64,000 bases of DNA from Calothrix sp. PCC 6303 (GCF_000317435.1 NC_019751.1:5890001-5954000); one strand, 5' to 3'; positions 30,279 to 40,563 are shown, counted from the first letter of the stretch. Notes: a model not told the origin generated them from the sequence alone. Numbers and translations: made by a program.

Positions 30279-30364
30279 TTTCTTTCTCCAATTTGCTTGA
30301 AAATAATTTTACTGGTAGCTGGATCAGATGCTTTTTGGCATCTGACTCGCTCTTAGAACGATAT

Positions 30365-30547
30365 CTAGTCAATATTCTTTTTAACTGCGTCTTTTGCATC
30401 TTCGACAGTGTGGCGGACTTGGCTTTCAGCTTGCTTTGCTTTGCCTTCAGCTTTATCTTCAGGGTCGCCAGTGACGTTTCCTACGGCTTCTTGAGCTTTA
30501 CCTTCGACATTTTTAGCAACAGCTTTGGCGCGATCTTCTAAACTCAT
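30365..30547 (-). CDS. CsbD-family stress protein, copy 3
   Basis: First gene of the triplet in the direction of transcription, 60 residues, with the full CsbD pattern (EGKAQEAVGNVTGDPEDKAEG). It is nearly identical to copy 2 at protein level and has the same ribosome-binding stretch. The three genes are separated by gaps of about 85 bp. A shared promoter is likely upstream of 30547, but I cannot identify it. Confidence 0.9.
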   Translation of the reverse strand: MSLEDRAKAVAKNVEGKAQEAVGNVTGDPEDKAEGKAKQAESQVRHTVEDAKDAVKKNID

Positions 30548-30797
30548 TTTCTTTCTCCAATTTCTTTAAAAGCACTGCTAGACTGTTTCACGAATCTAGT
30601 CATGCTTTCTTGCTACTCCTATAAGTTAATTGATTTTTCTCATGAGAGCGTCTTCCAGCAGACATAACATCCTTCTATACTAAAAGGTAGAGAATTACGA
30701 ATAATTTTGGTTCACTAATAGTAGGCAACACAGGCAACGAAATGTAGAGTAACAAGCTCAACTAAGATCAATGTTCCGAAGGAAAATCTAATATCTG

Positions 30798-31364
30798 TTA
30801 ATTATCAACTTTGAACTGATTTAATAACTTACTAGCTTCTTCTAATAATTCACCTTGTTCTATTTGTAATCTAGTAAGCTTTTGAGAAATTTCTATTAAT
30901 CTCTGTTGTCTAGTTTGCTCTAAATTTTGAGATTCTAAAATTGCTTCCTGTATTAAAGATTTATCTGAATTTTTGTTAATAATTTGTTCAAAAAAAATAG
31001 ATATAGATTTAAAAATATATTGGGCTAGTAACCAAGTCCACTTTAATGGGCTTCGCAGTAATGAGAGGCTTATAGACTCAATTAGACGGACAAAAGCACG
31101 AACTAAGCTTGTCATCAATATCAGGATAAATAAAATCAGTAATATTCCCAATAGTGGATGGTTGCTAATCCAAGTCAAAAATTGCAGTAATTTGGAAATT
31201 AACGGATATTTTTGGATGAAGTTTTCTAAGCTTTGATTTGTAGCTTGATTTATGCTTTCTTGCAATAGCAGTCCTACTTGTTGTGACTGTTCGATCATTG
31301 CATTGGTGCTACTACGGAATTTTCGCCAAATTCCTTCGGTAATATTCAGGAAGTAAATTATCAT
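30798..31364 (-). CDS. membrane protein of unknown function with coiled-coil tail
   Basis: I do not recognise a family. The 188 residues contain a strong transmembrane segment, PLLGILLILFILILMTSLVRAFV, at about 70-92. An amphipathic or second membrane-associated stretch follows (about 95-125, LSLLRSPLKWTWLLAQYIF). The last 60 residues are rich in E, Q, K and L in a coiled-coil pattern (QTRQQRLIEISQKLTRLQIEQ). The N-terminal part is also helical. It may help shape or tether a membrane complex, but that is inference. The start ATG at 31364 is the only one near the beginning. Confidence 0.75.
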   Translation of the reverse strand: MIIYFLNITEGIWRKFRSSTNAMIEQSQQVGLLLQESINQATNQSLENFIQKYPLISKLLQFLTWISNHPLLGILLILFILILMTSLVRAFVRLIESISLSLLRSPLKWTWLLAQYIFKSISIFFEQIINKNSDKSLIQEAILESQNLEQTRQQRLIEISQKLTRLQIEQGELLEEASKLLNQFKVDN

Positions 31365-31573
31365 GCCTGAAGTTTATTGAGGTACGTTAATGCAGTCTAA
31401 CGCACTTACCCCTTCAGGCGTGACAATTTGGGGAAGCTTTCTGGGGCAGTTGTCCCCGGAAACTTGGTACTTGAAAACATCGCTTGTGAGTCTCTAATAA
31501 TTTGTATCCCACAATTTTTCTGCTTGTACCTGCCCGCGTTCAAATCCCTACACAAATTCTTCTAGGTTATGGC

Positions 31574-32131
31574 TTATCCCCTCTGTCCGAAAGCTTTCTG
31601 AAATGCTGGACGCTCTTGCATCTGCTCCATATACTTGGCAACATACGTATATTCACTTAAATCAATTTTAAGTAACATGGGGATGTAACTCAAATATGAG
31701 CCAACTGCGATATCCGCAACCGTAAACTCATTTCCCATCAAAAAGGGTTGATGCTCAAAAATTCCATTCAATGCTGTCATTAACTTCGGCATTTCCTTCT
31801 CTCGGTTCGCTTCGACAAAAATACCAGGTCCTAGAGTCGCATTGGCAAACAAAACCCATTGGGCAAATTCAGCTTGTTGATTTGAAGAATATTTGACGGG
31901 ACTATATTTTTCAGCTAAGTACAATAAAATCGCTCCCGATTCCCATAGCTTCAAATCACCATCCACAATCGCTGGAACTTTCCCGAAAGGGTTAATTTCG
32001 AGGAATTCCTGTTGACGATGTTCTCCTGCTTGCATATCCAGTAGGACAAATTCGTAGGGAATAGCTAATTCTTCTAACTGCCATTGGATAATCGTGGCAC
32101 GGCTGCGGGCAGCACCGTATAATTTCAACAT
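31574..32131 (-). CDS. glutathione S-transferase
   Basis: Canonical GST fold of about 185 residues. The N-terminal thioredoxin-like domain has MLKLYGAARSR and the cis-proline loop FGKVPAIVD with the ESGAILLYL glutathione-binding motif. The C-terminal helical domain carries the conserved aspartate in FTVADIAVGSYL. The upstream in-frame ATG would add 18 residues (ILLCSLVIVKIH...) not seen in the family, so I start at MLKLYG (32131). The serine near the start of helix 1 suggests a beta- or bacterial-type catalytic residue. Substrate and role are unknown; detoxification is typical. Confidence 0.92.
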   Translation of the reverse strand: MLKLYGAARSRATIIQWQLEELAIPYEFVLLDMQAGEHRQQEFLEINPFGKVPAIVDGDLKLWESGAILLYLAEKYSPVKYSSNQQAEFAQWVLFANATLGPGIFVEANREKEMPKLMTALNGIFEHQPFLMGNEFTVADIAVGSYLSYIPMLLKIDLSEYTYVAKYMEQMQERPAFQKAFGQRG

Positions 32132-32244
32132 AGTTTTTCTGTGTATTTTGACAATTACGAGACTACATAAGAGTATTTGTGTCAACTCTAGTCAGCAATC
32201 GGTTAACTGTTGACTTCGTGAAGTCAACAGTTAAAAATTAACAA

Positions 32245-32709
32245 TTAAAGAACTTGATGGGTGTGGGAATGCTGCTTGACATTATCATCCTTGGTGACGA
32301 TGCGGGAAGCATTCAAGATTCGCTTACGCTCAGTTGAGTAAGTAAATTTGCTGTGGCTAGTACCAAGGGGAATCAGCGATTGAGCAACTTCACGACGTTT
32401 ATAAGTTCGTGCTGCGGCAAAAACCCGGTGTTCAAATTCTTCGCTAAATTGAGCATTTTCCGGAAAGCCTGGAGGAACTTGAAAATTACCATCATTTAAG
32501 ACTGTTCCTATAGTGGTGGCGCAGGCAATCGTATATGAGGTGGGAATACCTTTAAAAAGTGCTTCCAATGCGGCAGAAGGTATGGCTTCGATGATTTCTA
32601 CTTGATGAACCTCTCCATCTTCTTTGTAGAAGCAGGTTGCAGAACCAAGAACCACGTAATCATCTGTAGTTAGGTCGGGAGCGTCAGGATGATAAATTGC
32701 TGTTGTCAT
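32245..32709 (-). CDS. conserved protein of unknown function
   Basis: A 154-residue soluble protein with no signal peptide or transmembrane segment. I cannot name its family with certainty. The only cysteines are in SATCFYK and ACATT. The sequence is rich in alternating charged and aromatic residues (KEDGEVHQVEIIEAIPSAALE). The C-terminus ends in a histidine-rich tail (KQHSHTHQVL), which might bind a metal. It lies upstream of the GST gene on the same strand, 113 bp apart, so cotranscription with it is possible. Coding is supported by a full-length frame and a good ATG. Confidence 0.75.
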   Translation of the reverse strand: MTTAIYHPDAPDLTTDDYVVLGSATCFYKEDGEVHQVEIIEAIPSAALEALFKGIPTSYTIACATTIGTVLNDGNFQVPPGFPENAQFSEEFEHRVFAAARTYKRREVAQSLIPLGTSHSKFTYSTERKRILNASRIVTKDDNVKQHSHTHQVL

Positions 32710-33205
32710 AGTCTAGGTTATTAAATCTTAATCCAGATGTAGAAACTACTGACGGGAAATTGGCAACTAGGAAATTAGATTCAAAAAATAGTTGGTATTT
32801 TGCGATAAACGATGTAATATAGATCACAAAGAGGAACGCTGCATTTTTTTCTGAATCTTTAATCTTTTGTTACTTTCTGATCTATTTGATCACTGATCTC
32901 CAATTTGTCCCTGGATTGCATTTTAGCAAGTTGTGGCTCTCACGACTTTAATTAATCTCCCAGATTAATGTTCGGTGTTTCTGGAATCGAACCTGGGGGT
33001 GAAGTATCAATAGTTAGATTGAAATAATAATTAATAGTGGATAGCTGTAACTAACCTGTCATCCCTGTGGTGATAGGGGTTGAGCCAGAAAAACTTCCCC
33101 CTAAGTGCTAATAGACACATTGATTAGTGACACAGGGGCTATAGAAAGAACGAACACAAAAATATAAGTTGATCTTACGGAGCAAGCTGCTCAGGCGGGA
33201 AGGAT
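32710..33205. other. divergent promoter region without genes
   Basis: This is the spacer between the leftward unknown protein and the rightward TPR gene. It contains a short GC-rich hairpin near 33063-33082 (CCCT...AGGG) and an AAGGA ribosome-binding sequence just before 33206. A T-arm-like GGAATCGAACC at about 32983 was checked and is not part of a tRNA. Confidence 0.6.
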
Positions 33206-33895
33206 ATGAATAGTTACTCTTTTTTAGTGCCAGAGAACGGACAAAATAAGCCCAAGCAAGGGGTAAAAAATAGTACAGTTGATGCCACACAAACAGAGGC
33301 AGATGAATGTCTTTTTACGGCATTGGGAGATAGTTATCTCCGCTCATCTGCGATTAAATCGGCTCAAAATGGTGATTACCGTCAAGCGATCGCGCTTTTG
33401 GATCAGCTACTGGTGCGTAACCCCAAAAGTGCTATAGACTATAACAATCGCGGGTTTATTTATTTTCAGTGTGGTGAGAAACACAAAGCTTTTGCAGATT
33501 ATAATCGGGCGATAGAATTAAAATCTGATTTAGCCAGCGCTTACAATAATCGTGGTAATTATTACGCTGCATGTGGTGAATTGGAGAATGCGATCGCAGA
33601 TTATGATAATGCCTTAGATTTCAATCCTAGCTATGTTAGAGCCTGGATTAACCGTGGCATCACCCTACGGGATTTGGGGCAGTATGATGAGGCTGTTGAA
33701 GACTTGGAAGCAGCATTGATTTTTGGTCAACTAGAAGCCAATATCTTCGCAGAACGTGGTAGAACCTACCATTTATGGGGTGATTGGAATTGTGCGATCG
33801 CAGATTACCGTCGTGCATTAAATTTATTTACAGATTCTAATTTACGTTTACGCACTCAAGTAGAAAATTGGATGGGTGAGTTGCTTTGCCCATAA
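33206..33895 (+). CDS. tetratricopeptide repeat protein
   Basis: Soluble protein of 229 residues with about four to five TPR units from about residue 50 to the end. Repeat hallmarks include AIDYNNRGFIYFQCGEKHKA, LASAYNNRGNYYAACGELEN and VRAWINRGITLRDLGQYDEA. The first 40 residues are polar and non-repetitive. TPR arrays mediate protein-protein contacts; the partner is unknown. The ribosome-binding sequence GGGAAGGAT lies directly before the ATG. The WD40 kinase gene faces it from the other side, 70 bp away. Confidence 0.9.
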   Translation: MNSYSFLVPENGQNKPKQGVKNSTVDATQTEADECLFTALGDSYLRSSAIKSAQNGDYRQAIALLDQLLVRNPKSAIDYNNRGFIYFQCGEKHKAFADYNRAIELKSDLASAYNNRGNYYAACGELENAIADYDNALDFNPSYVRAWINRGITLRDLGQYDEAVEDLEAALIFGQLEANIFAERGRTYHLWGDWNCAIADYRRALNLFTDSNLRLRTQVENWMGELLCP

Positions 33896-33967
33896 GGAGT
33901 CGGGAGTGAGTCCAAATAAAAAAAATCACCGTCGCTCACCACTCACCACTCACTTAAAGATAAGATA

Positions 33968-35986
33968 TCACTTAGTACGTCTCCAGATTCTAAGGGTTTT
34001 ATCTTCGCTACCACTAACGAGGGTGGAAGCGTCACGGTTTAAACCGATGGATTCAACAGCACCAGTGTGAGATGTGAGGGTACGAATTGTTCTCCCAGTC
34101 AAAAAGTTCCATAATTTGATTGTGCGATCGCTACTTGCTGTTGTTAGAGTCATTTCGTCGGGATTAAAAGCTACAGATGTAACTCCCGCTGTATGTCCTG
34201 TTAATGTCCGAATTAGCTGTTTTTTCTCTAAATTCCACAATTTGACTGTTTTGTCACCGCTAGCAGTAGCGAGGGTTTTACCATCAGGACTAAATGCCAA
34301 ACTATTGATGGTGTCTTCATGTCCTGTGAGGGTGGTAATGATTTGTCCGGTACTAACATTCCACAATTTAACCGTTTTATCTACACCAGCACTAGCGAGA
34401 ATGTTACCATCTGGACTGAATGCGATCGCATGAACTGATGAAGTATGTCCCATCAAGGTTACAATTTCTCTGCGACTACCCAAATCCCACAGCTTGATTG
34501 TGGCATCATCACTGCCATCAGCAACTATTTTACTATCTGGACTAATGGCTACAGCCCGAATAGGTTGGGAATGTCCTCCCAAGGTTGCCAATTCTTTTCC
34601 ATTTGCCATTGTCCAAAGTTTAACGACGTTATCATCGCCACCGCTAACCAAAATCTTACCATCGTTGCTGATAGCGATCGCATTAACTTGTTTAGTATGT
34701 CCATCAAAGGTGGCAACTTCCTGTCCTGTTAATAAACTCCAAAGTTTGATGGTATTTTGATTATTACTGGCAATTGTTTTCCCATCTGGGGTAACTAAAA
34801 CCGATAAAACTGTATTTGTATAACCGCGAATTGTCACAGCTAGGGAATAATCTGGTATAAAACCTTTGCTAGACAAATCAATACCAATTGTATCGGGATT
34901 TGGCTGACTTAAATTAGACGGATTATTATTACCAAAGCTATCAAATTGTTTGTACCAAAACTCTCCCATCACTAATAATAGTATTCCGGCTCCAGCTACT
35001 ATAGCAATTTGGAGTTTTACACCTTTTTTATTTAAAACTGGTAAAGAATTTATCTTCACAGGGACAGGTGATTTATAGCCTAAGTCACGCAATACATCAT
35101 CAGCCGATTGATAACGCTGATGTAAATCTTTTTTTAATAACTTGTTAAGGATCTGTGTAAATTGATCACTAATGGGACTTTTTAAATATTGCTGCCAACA
35201 ATTCACCCAAGCATAACCATGTTCAGTCCATAATTGAAATGGAGAAATTCCCGTCAACAGATGAAAACAAGTAGCACCTAAACTAAATAAATCGCTGGCA
35301 GGATAAGCTACTCCATCACGAATTTGTTCGATTGGTGAATATCCATGGGAACCTATCGATGTTCCTGTTTTTGATTGGACTCTGACAGTAAATTGTTTCG
35401 ATGAACCAAAATCAATTAAATTCAATCGTTGATCGCTTTTCCGCAACATAATATTTTGCGGTTTGATATCACGATGAATTACCCCATGCTCATGTACAAA
35501 TTTAAGCACAGGTAATAAATTCAACAAAATTTCTTGAATTTCACCCTCCGTATATGGCGATTGATTAGTTTTTCCACGACGACGAGTATCTAGTTCTCGA
35601 AGTAAATTTTGTCCATCAATAAATTGCTGAACTAAATATAAATAACTATCTTGTTCAAAATAAGCTAGTAGTGTGGGAATTTGCGGATGTTCCCCTAATT
35701 CCTGTAATCTTTTTGCTTCTTTTTGAAACAATTCAATCGCTTTTTTCAGTGCCCAACTTCCTTCTGCTTTTGGCGCTAATTGCTTGATGACACAAAGTTC
35801 ATTGAGTTTATCAATATCTTCTGCTAAGTAAGTTCTGCCAAATCCACCTTCGTCAGAGAGTACGCGAATTACCCGGAATCGATTTCGCAGCAACACAACC
35901 AAAGGTGCGCTACAAGTTAGGCAAAACTTTTCTCCATCAGGGTTAAGGGGATTTGAGCAATCGGGATTCAGGCAGCATATCGTCAT
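33968..35986 (-). CDS. Ser/Thr protein kinase with WD40 repeats
   Basis: Membrane-anchored eukaryotic-type kinase of about 672 residues. An N-terminal zinc-ribbon-like segment (CCLNPDCSNPLN...FCLTCSAPL) precedes the kinase domain. Kinase marks are the P-loop EGGFGRTYLAE, CVIKQL, catalytic HRDIKPQNIM and LIDFGSSK. One transmembrane segment follows (IAIVAGAGILLLVMGEFWY). After that come seven WD40 repeats, each with a [D]-x-T-[IV]-K-L-W type ending, forming a predicted periplasmic propeller. I start at MTICC (35986), just before the zinc ribbon; eight upstream codons from MQRSD are possible. Substrates are unknown; it likely senses or scaffolds through the propeller. Confidence 0.92.
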   Translation of the reverse strand: MTICCLNPDCSNPLNPDGEKFCLTCSAPLVVLLRNRFRVIRVLSDEGGFGRTYLAEDIDKLNELCVIKQLAPKAEGSWALKKAIELFQKEAKRLQELGEHPQIPTLLAYFEQDSYLYLVQQFIDGQNLLRELDTRRRGKTNQSPYTEGEIQEILLNLLPVLKFVHEHGVIHRDIKPQNIMLRKSDQRLNLIDFGSSKQFTVRVQSKTGTSIGSHGYSPIEQIRDGVAYPASDLFSLGATCFHLLTGISPFQLWTEHGYAWVNCWQQYLKSPISDQFTQILNKLLKKDLHQRYQSADDVLRDLGYKSPVPVKINSLPVLNKKGVKLQIAIVAGAGILLLVMGEFWYKQFDSFGNNNPSNLSQPNPDTIGIDLSSKGFIPDYSLAVTIRGYTNTVLSVLVTPDGKTIASNNQNTIKLWSLLTGQEVATFDGHTKQVNAIAISNDGKILVSGGDDNVVKLWTMANGKELATLGGHSQPIRAVAISPDSKIVADGSDDATIKLWDLGSRREIVTLMGHTSSVHAIAFSPDGNILASAGVDKTVKLWNVSTGQIITTLTGHEDTINSLAFSPDGKTLATASGDKTVKLWNLEKKQLIRTLTGHTAGVTSVAFNPDEMTLTTASSDRTIKLWNFLTGRTIRTLTSHTGAVESIGLNRDASTLVSGSEDKTLRIWRRTK

Positions 35987-36010
35987 TTTAGAAGCATCAC
36001 TGCGTTGCAA

Positions 36011-36612
36011 TTTCTAATGCCCTGACACTATTCTGACTGGGAATTAAGTTTTTTTATTATATAGAAACTTCTTACAAAAAATATGCTTTATTAATTAATT
36101 TTTCATGTATTTGTTCTTATTCATGTTTGACAAAATTTCATGTATTAATATTCACATATTTATCATATCAATAGATACAATTTGTTCAAATATCAGTTTT
36201 TTATAATAATTAGTTACTGAATAACATAACCATGATTTAAATATCTCAGTGAGAGAGGATAAAAAGTTAGATTTAAATGGATTAAATCTTGATTATAAGT
36301 GATTTAGTAGTTATGTATACTGCGCTTGTTTTAAATCCATTATATTCAGCGATATAAATTATATTTTAGCTAAATAAAACACCAAAAAATACCTAGCACA
36401 GTTCGGCGTAAATAAGTCAACCATTACAAACAGACAAAAAGCTTGTTTTATTGGCTTTATTCCTGCTGCCTTCACGTACTAGCACCCTGTAAAATATCTG
36501 TAAAAGGTTTTTGCTGTTGACTACTAAACTACGCCTGCTAAATCATGTTTGTAAATCATGTACTTGAAATTTACTATGCAAAATGTAACTATTTCTACAT
36601 TTTTCCACGAAT
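36011..36612. other. AT-rich spacer between two Ser/Thr kinase genes
   Basis: No coding frame or clear hairpin is seen. The sequence is very AT-rich. Both flanking kinases are read leftward, so it should contain the promoter of the WD40 kinase. Confidence 0.65.
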
Positions 36613-37728
36613 TTAGTTGCTAACCTGGGGAAAATGACGCTTCACTTTTGACTGATGCTGTTTTAATTTATTCCGCCATTCACGAATAGCGATCGCACTC
36701 CGGGAAACAGGGGCAATATAGCCCTCTCGCATCTCCTCAATACTACCCTCACTATTGGGACTAAAACGTTGATTAGTCATACAGTTAGACAAGGTTGGTA
36801 AATAGGATTCCATTCCCAAATCCCACATTACCTCTTCAGCGGTTTTATAACGTTCCTCTAAAGAAATTTTCATCATTTTGCTCAAAACCTGTGCAAAGTG
36901 AGGACTAACTTCCACATGCTTCTGCCAACATATTTCCCCAGTATCACCGTCATAATCAAACTCTAAAGGTGCTTTCCCAGTGAGTAAAAACAAAGATGTC
37001 ACACCCACCGCATAGATATCACTAGCATAAACAGGACGCAAAGAAAACTGTTCGGGTGGTGCAAAACCCATTGTTCCGACAAAATTGGTGCTAGCGCTTC
37101 TGGTTTCGCTTTTTTGTACGGTACGTACTAATTCTTCCTTAACCGCACCAAAATCAATTAGGACTAATCTCCCATCATCGTCACACCTGAGCAAGTTGTG
37201 AGGTTTAATATCGCGGTGAATAACTCGATGTTTGTGAATATACTGTAACACTGGGAGTATATCTCGCAGAAACTGCTTGACTGCCGCTTCATTTTTCGCT
37301 CCAGAACGTCTAACATCCCGCGCTATAGTGGAACCCCGGACATATTCTTGAACTAAATAAAACTCGTTATTCATTTCAAAGTAATCCAGAAGCATGGGAA
37401 CCTGGGAATGGGTACCAAGTTCACCTAGAGTTTTTGCTTCTTTTTCAAAGCGTTCCCTTGCACGTCCCCAACTTTTGGGATTTGTCACTTTCGGGCAAAG
37501 CTGTTTAATCACACATACAGGTTCACCGGGCAAAGTCACATTTTTAGCAAGAAATGTGACACCAAAACCACCTCTACCTAAAATTCGTAAAATTTCGTAG
37601 CGATTCCGAAATAGTAACTTAGATCCGCAAAGCTGACCTAGTTGGGTTTCGAGCAAAATATCATCATGAAAATTGGACACATTCTTAGAGAAACAATTCA
37701 TGAGGGCAATGGGGTTGCTGAAGAGCAA
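36613..37728 (-). CDS. Ser/Thr protein kinase, soluble
   Basis: Eukaryotic-type kinase of up to 371 residues with no transmembrane segment. The P-loop is GRGGFGVTFLA, the lysine motif is CVIKQL, the catalytic loop is HRDIKPHNLL and the magnesium motif is LIDFGAVKE. It is closely related in sequence to the kinase domain of the WD40 gene downstream, suggesting an old duplication. About 60 C-terminal residues after the kinase core are polar and of unknown role. The first ATG (37728) and the tenth codon (MNCFSKN) are both possible starts. No partner phosphatase is visible nearby. Confidence 0.9.
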   Translation of the reverse strand: MLFSNPIALMNCFSKNVSNFHDDILLETQLGQLCGSKLLFRNRYEILRILGRGGFGVTFLAKNVTLPGEPVCVIKQLCPKVTNPKSWGRARERFEKEAKTLGELGTHSQVPMLLDYFEMNNEFYLVQEYVRGSTIARDVRRSGAKNEAAVKQFLRDILPVLQYIHKHRVIHRDIKPHNLLRCDDDGRLVLIDFGAVKEELVRTVQKSETRSASTNFVGTMGFAPPEQFSLRPVYASDIYAVGVTSLFLLTGKAPLEFDYDGDTGEICWQKHVEVSPHFAQVLSKMMKISLEERYKTAEEVMWDLGMESYLPTLSNCMTNQRFSPNSEGSIEEMREGYIAPVSRSAIAIREWRNKLKQHQSKVKRHFPQVSN

Positions 37729-37946
37729 ATAACTAGTTCATCTAGATGTCTTCAATGTAGCCACAAACTGACACAACGGCTAGTAGCATTACTGTATCTT
37801 TGCAAGATTCTAACGTTTTCTAAAAGTATCCGGAAGCGAATAATTAAGGATGTATGAAAGCCAAGTAAGGATACATAGATAGAGGAAATTAGAGTTTTGG
37901 ATACCCGACTTTGAACCAGTCAGGTATCTAAAGACACTTACGTTTT

Positions 37947-40169
37947 CTAGGGAACCTCAATAGGAATCAGTGAATTTTGTGGTAGATAGTCCTGATAACT
38001 TCCTTCCTCTGCCAATACCATCACTAGTTGCAGTGCAAAATCGGGTGGTATTTGTAAATCAGCCCAAGGTACTGCCAATTCTAAACATTTATCTATGGCA
38101 ACTTGAGCGCGACTGGTACGAGAGCACCATTGCAAGTTATCGGTAGCTTCCCAAAAATTCACCGATTGTGTAAGCAAATTAATTTCCAAGTGGTGATGGA
38201 AAAGGTAATTTAGGGGTTCGGTGTTGGGTAATTTTTCCAGAGGAATTGGACTATTGTGCATTGTGTGTCCGGGGTAATACCACAGTAAATTTAATTCTGT
38301 TGGTAAATCATGTCCTGGTTTAATACCGCTTTTAAAATCCAATCGCAGGTAAAAATTCAAGTGATCAACCCCGTACCAAAGCCGTTGAATCGGGCTACTA
38401 TTATGCATGGTTCCCCTAGAACCACCAATTTCGATGCGTCCAGCTTTATCCCAATCTTGCTCATCACCTTTGCCATCGACAATGGGATGAATAAAACTGG
38501 TGGGACGGCTGTCACTTTTAGCTTCGTGACTTTCTAAGGGTTGGTATAAATATGGGGGAATTGGTTCTTTGAGTGCCTGGTAAATACCGCAGAGATGTTC
38601 GCGGAATAGTTGGTCAAAAATGGCATCTTGGTTAGAAGAATGTCCCTCCCCAAACCACCAAAACCAATCTGAACCTTCGGCTGCGTATAAAGCTTCCCAA
38701 GCTTCTGGGTTGGTTTCTTCGGTGGCTTCCGGGTGATTAGCGAGGGTTTGACGGGCAGCGGTGAGGTAGTCCCAAGCACGATTTTTTACAGGGTCGCCAA
38801 TCCAGGTTGTGAAGCTACCATCAACCCAGGAACCACTGTGTAAATTATCACTTTTAATTGTGGCGGTTGCGGGGTGTTTTTCCAGGAATTCGGAGACGGT
38901 GACTAATTTCAGGTGTGGTTCATTGCTGAGGCTTTGATATAGGGCTTCAAGGAAGGGTTTACCATCTTGTTGATAGAATTCCCAACAGTTTTCCCCATCC
39001 AGGGCAATGGTGACTAACCAGGGTTGTTCCGGTTGCTGTTGACGCTGCATTCGTGCGATCGCTTGGAGATGTCCCACGAGATCAGCAGCGGCTTTTTTGG
39101 GTGCCATGGAACCGTAGGTAAAGCCAATCAGGTCAGAAAGACGGTGATCGCGGAAGACGATGGCTACGTCACCTTCAGGAGTTTGTAAGCGATAGGGTCG
39201 ATATAATAATTGGGGTTCGAGAACATTACCTGCTCCATCCCGGTGAAAGAAGTGTTTCAGTGTCCACCCCAAAACAGCTTCATCTGAGCAAATCCACTTA
39301 AACCCTTGTTTAATTATGTGGGGTAATATCTCCGGACTTACAGATTGTTCAGAGGGCCATAATCCCTTGGGGCTTGCTCCAAATCTATCTATATATAAAT
39401 CCCAGGATTTTTGTAAGTGTCGGGGAATATCTTCTGACCACTGAAACCTAGCTTGGGGTAAAGCCATATTAGATACAGCAACTCTGCCAGAGTTGGTATC
39501 AGCAAGCAAAGGCAAGATGGGGTGAGTGTAGGGTGTAGTTGTCACCTCCAATTGTCCTGCTTCTTGCATTTTGCGGTGTTGGGGAATAATTCGGCTGAGG
39601 ATTTCCCTTTGCTTCGAGTATATGTTTACGCGATCGCGTAAATCAAAATCTTTGCCCCGTTGCAACCATGAGGCGATTTCCGGATCATCCCAAAACAACG
39701 GATCAATCCAAGCTAAATTATGCCAAGCCAACAAATCACTATAATCTTCGAGTTGCCAATTGGCTAAACACCAGCTTTCACCATTTTCCTGACGCTGATT
39801 GTACAACTGAGCGTAACGGGGATGGGGATCAATCAAAGTGTGATGATTCGCATCAAAAAAATGATGAACAATAAACTCACGCTGTTCTAAAGTTAATTTC
39901 TCAGTTGGTGTCAAACTTGCTTCTAAGTAAGGATCCATTGCTTTGCCAGCAATATAATCTTCAATCTGCAAAATTAATGAAGGTACCAAATTCACCGTCT
40001 GGTGCAACTGAGGATATTTTTCCAGCAATAAAACTAAATCTAAATAATCTTTGGTTCCATGCAACCGCACCCAAGGCAAACGGTAATTTTGGCTACCCCT
40101 GACGTTTGGTAATTTATAAAGTGGTTGGTGTTGATGCCAGATAAATGCAATGTAAAGAGGATGAGACAT
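37947..40169 (-). CDS. GH57 family glycoside hydrolase
   Basis: Large GH57 protein of 740 residues, probably acting on alpha-glucan (glycogen) in the cytosol. The five-motif pattern includes WHQHQPLYK at the N-terminus, a TTTPYTHPILPLL segment, GLWPSEQSVSPEIL (nucleophile glutamate) and IALDGENCWEFY (acid/base aspartate). A C-terminal beta-sandwich-like part (about 560-740) starts near FIHPIVDGKGDEQDWD. No signal peptide is present. Family activities include alpha-amylase, 4-alpha-glucanotransferase and amylopullulanase; I cannot tell which. It is not inside a glycogen operon in this window. Confidence 0.9.
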   Translation of the reverse strand: MSHPLYIAFIWHQHQPLYKLPNVRGSQNYRLPWVRLHGTKDYLDLVLLLEKYPQLHQTVNLVPSLILQIEDYIAGKAMDPYLEASLTPTEKLTLEQREFIVHHFFDANHHTLIDPHPRYAQLYNQRQENGESWCLANWQLEDYSDLLAWHNLAWIDPLFWDDPEIASWLQRGKDFDLRDRVNIYSKQREILSRIIPQHRKMQEAGQLEVTTTPYTHPILPLLADTNSGRVAVSNMALPQARFQWSEDIPRHLQKSWDLYIDRFGASPKGLWPSEQSVSPEILPHIIKQGFKWICSDEAVLGWTLKHFFHRDGAGNVLEPQLLYRPYRLQTPEGDVAIVFRDHRLSDLIGFTYGSMAPKKAAADLVGHLQAIARMQRQQQPEQPWLVTIALDGENCWEFYQQDGKPFLEALYQSLSNEPHLKLVTVSEFLEKHPATATIKSDNLHSGSWVDGSFTTWIGDPVKNRAWDYLTAARQTLANHPEATEETNPEAWEALYAAEGSDWFWWFGEGHSSNQDAIFDQLFREHLCGIYQALKEPIPPYLYQPLESHEAKSDSRPTSFIHPIVDGKGDEQDWDKAGRIEIGGSRGTMHNSSPIQRLWYGVDHLNFYLRLDFKSGIKPGHDLPTELNLLWYYPGHTMHNSPIPLEKLPNTEPLNYLFHHHLEINLLTQSVNFWEATDNLQWCSRTSRAQVAIDKCLELAVPWADLQIPPDFALQLVMVLAEEGSYQDYLPQNSLIPIEVP

Positions 40170-40287
40170 AAAGTATTAGTGAGGGAGTTGAGAGTTGGTT
40201 AGCCAGTTAGTTACTGGTCATTTACCCAAAAGGGAGTTAGCAATCAGTTTGAGTAATAATAAAAGCGCAACTCCCATCTCCCCACTT

Positions 40288-40518
40288 TTACACGACTTGT
40301 TCTACTTCGGCAATTTCGGGAATCATTTCCCGTAAACGTCTTTCAATACCCATTCTCAAAGTCATCGCAGAACTTGGGCAAGTTCCACAAGCACCCTGTA
40401 AACGCAGCTTCACAATAGGACCATCCAGTTCCACAAGCTCAACGTTACCACCATCTGACATTAAGTATGGGCGCATTTCATCTAATACTTGTTCAACGTT
40501 GTCTGTTGTCAATTCCAT
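40288..40518 (-). CDS. nfu: NifU-like C-terminal-domain Fe-S scaffold (CnfU type)
   Basis: A 76-residue Nfu-domain protein that holds a transient Fe-S cluster for delivery to targets, including photosystem I in cyanobacteria. The cysteine pair is in GACGTCPSS. The frame extends 15 codons further upstream (MLDNCKV...), but family members start at MELTTDNVE, so I choose 40518. Its small size matches the cyanobacterial CnfU proteins (ssl2667 type) rather than full NifU. It is separate from the suf cluster at 55.7-61.1 kb, which supplies clusters by another route. Confidence 0.93.
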   Translation of the reverse strand: MELTTDNVEQVLDEMRPYLMSDGGNVELVELDGPIVKLRLQGACGTCPSSAMTLRMGIERRLREMIPEIAEVEQVV

Positions 40519-40563
40519 AGTTTTAAGATTTTTGGGGGTAAACACTTTACAATTGTCAAGCAA

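Noticed and set aside
32975-33010. Possible tRNA T-arm (GGAATCGAACC) on the minus strand
   Set aside because: The T-stem does not pair beyond two bases, and there is no acceptor, D-arm or anticodon stem at the right distance.
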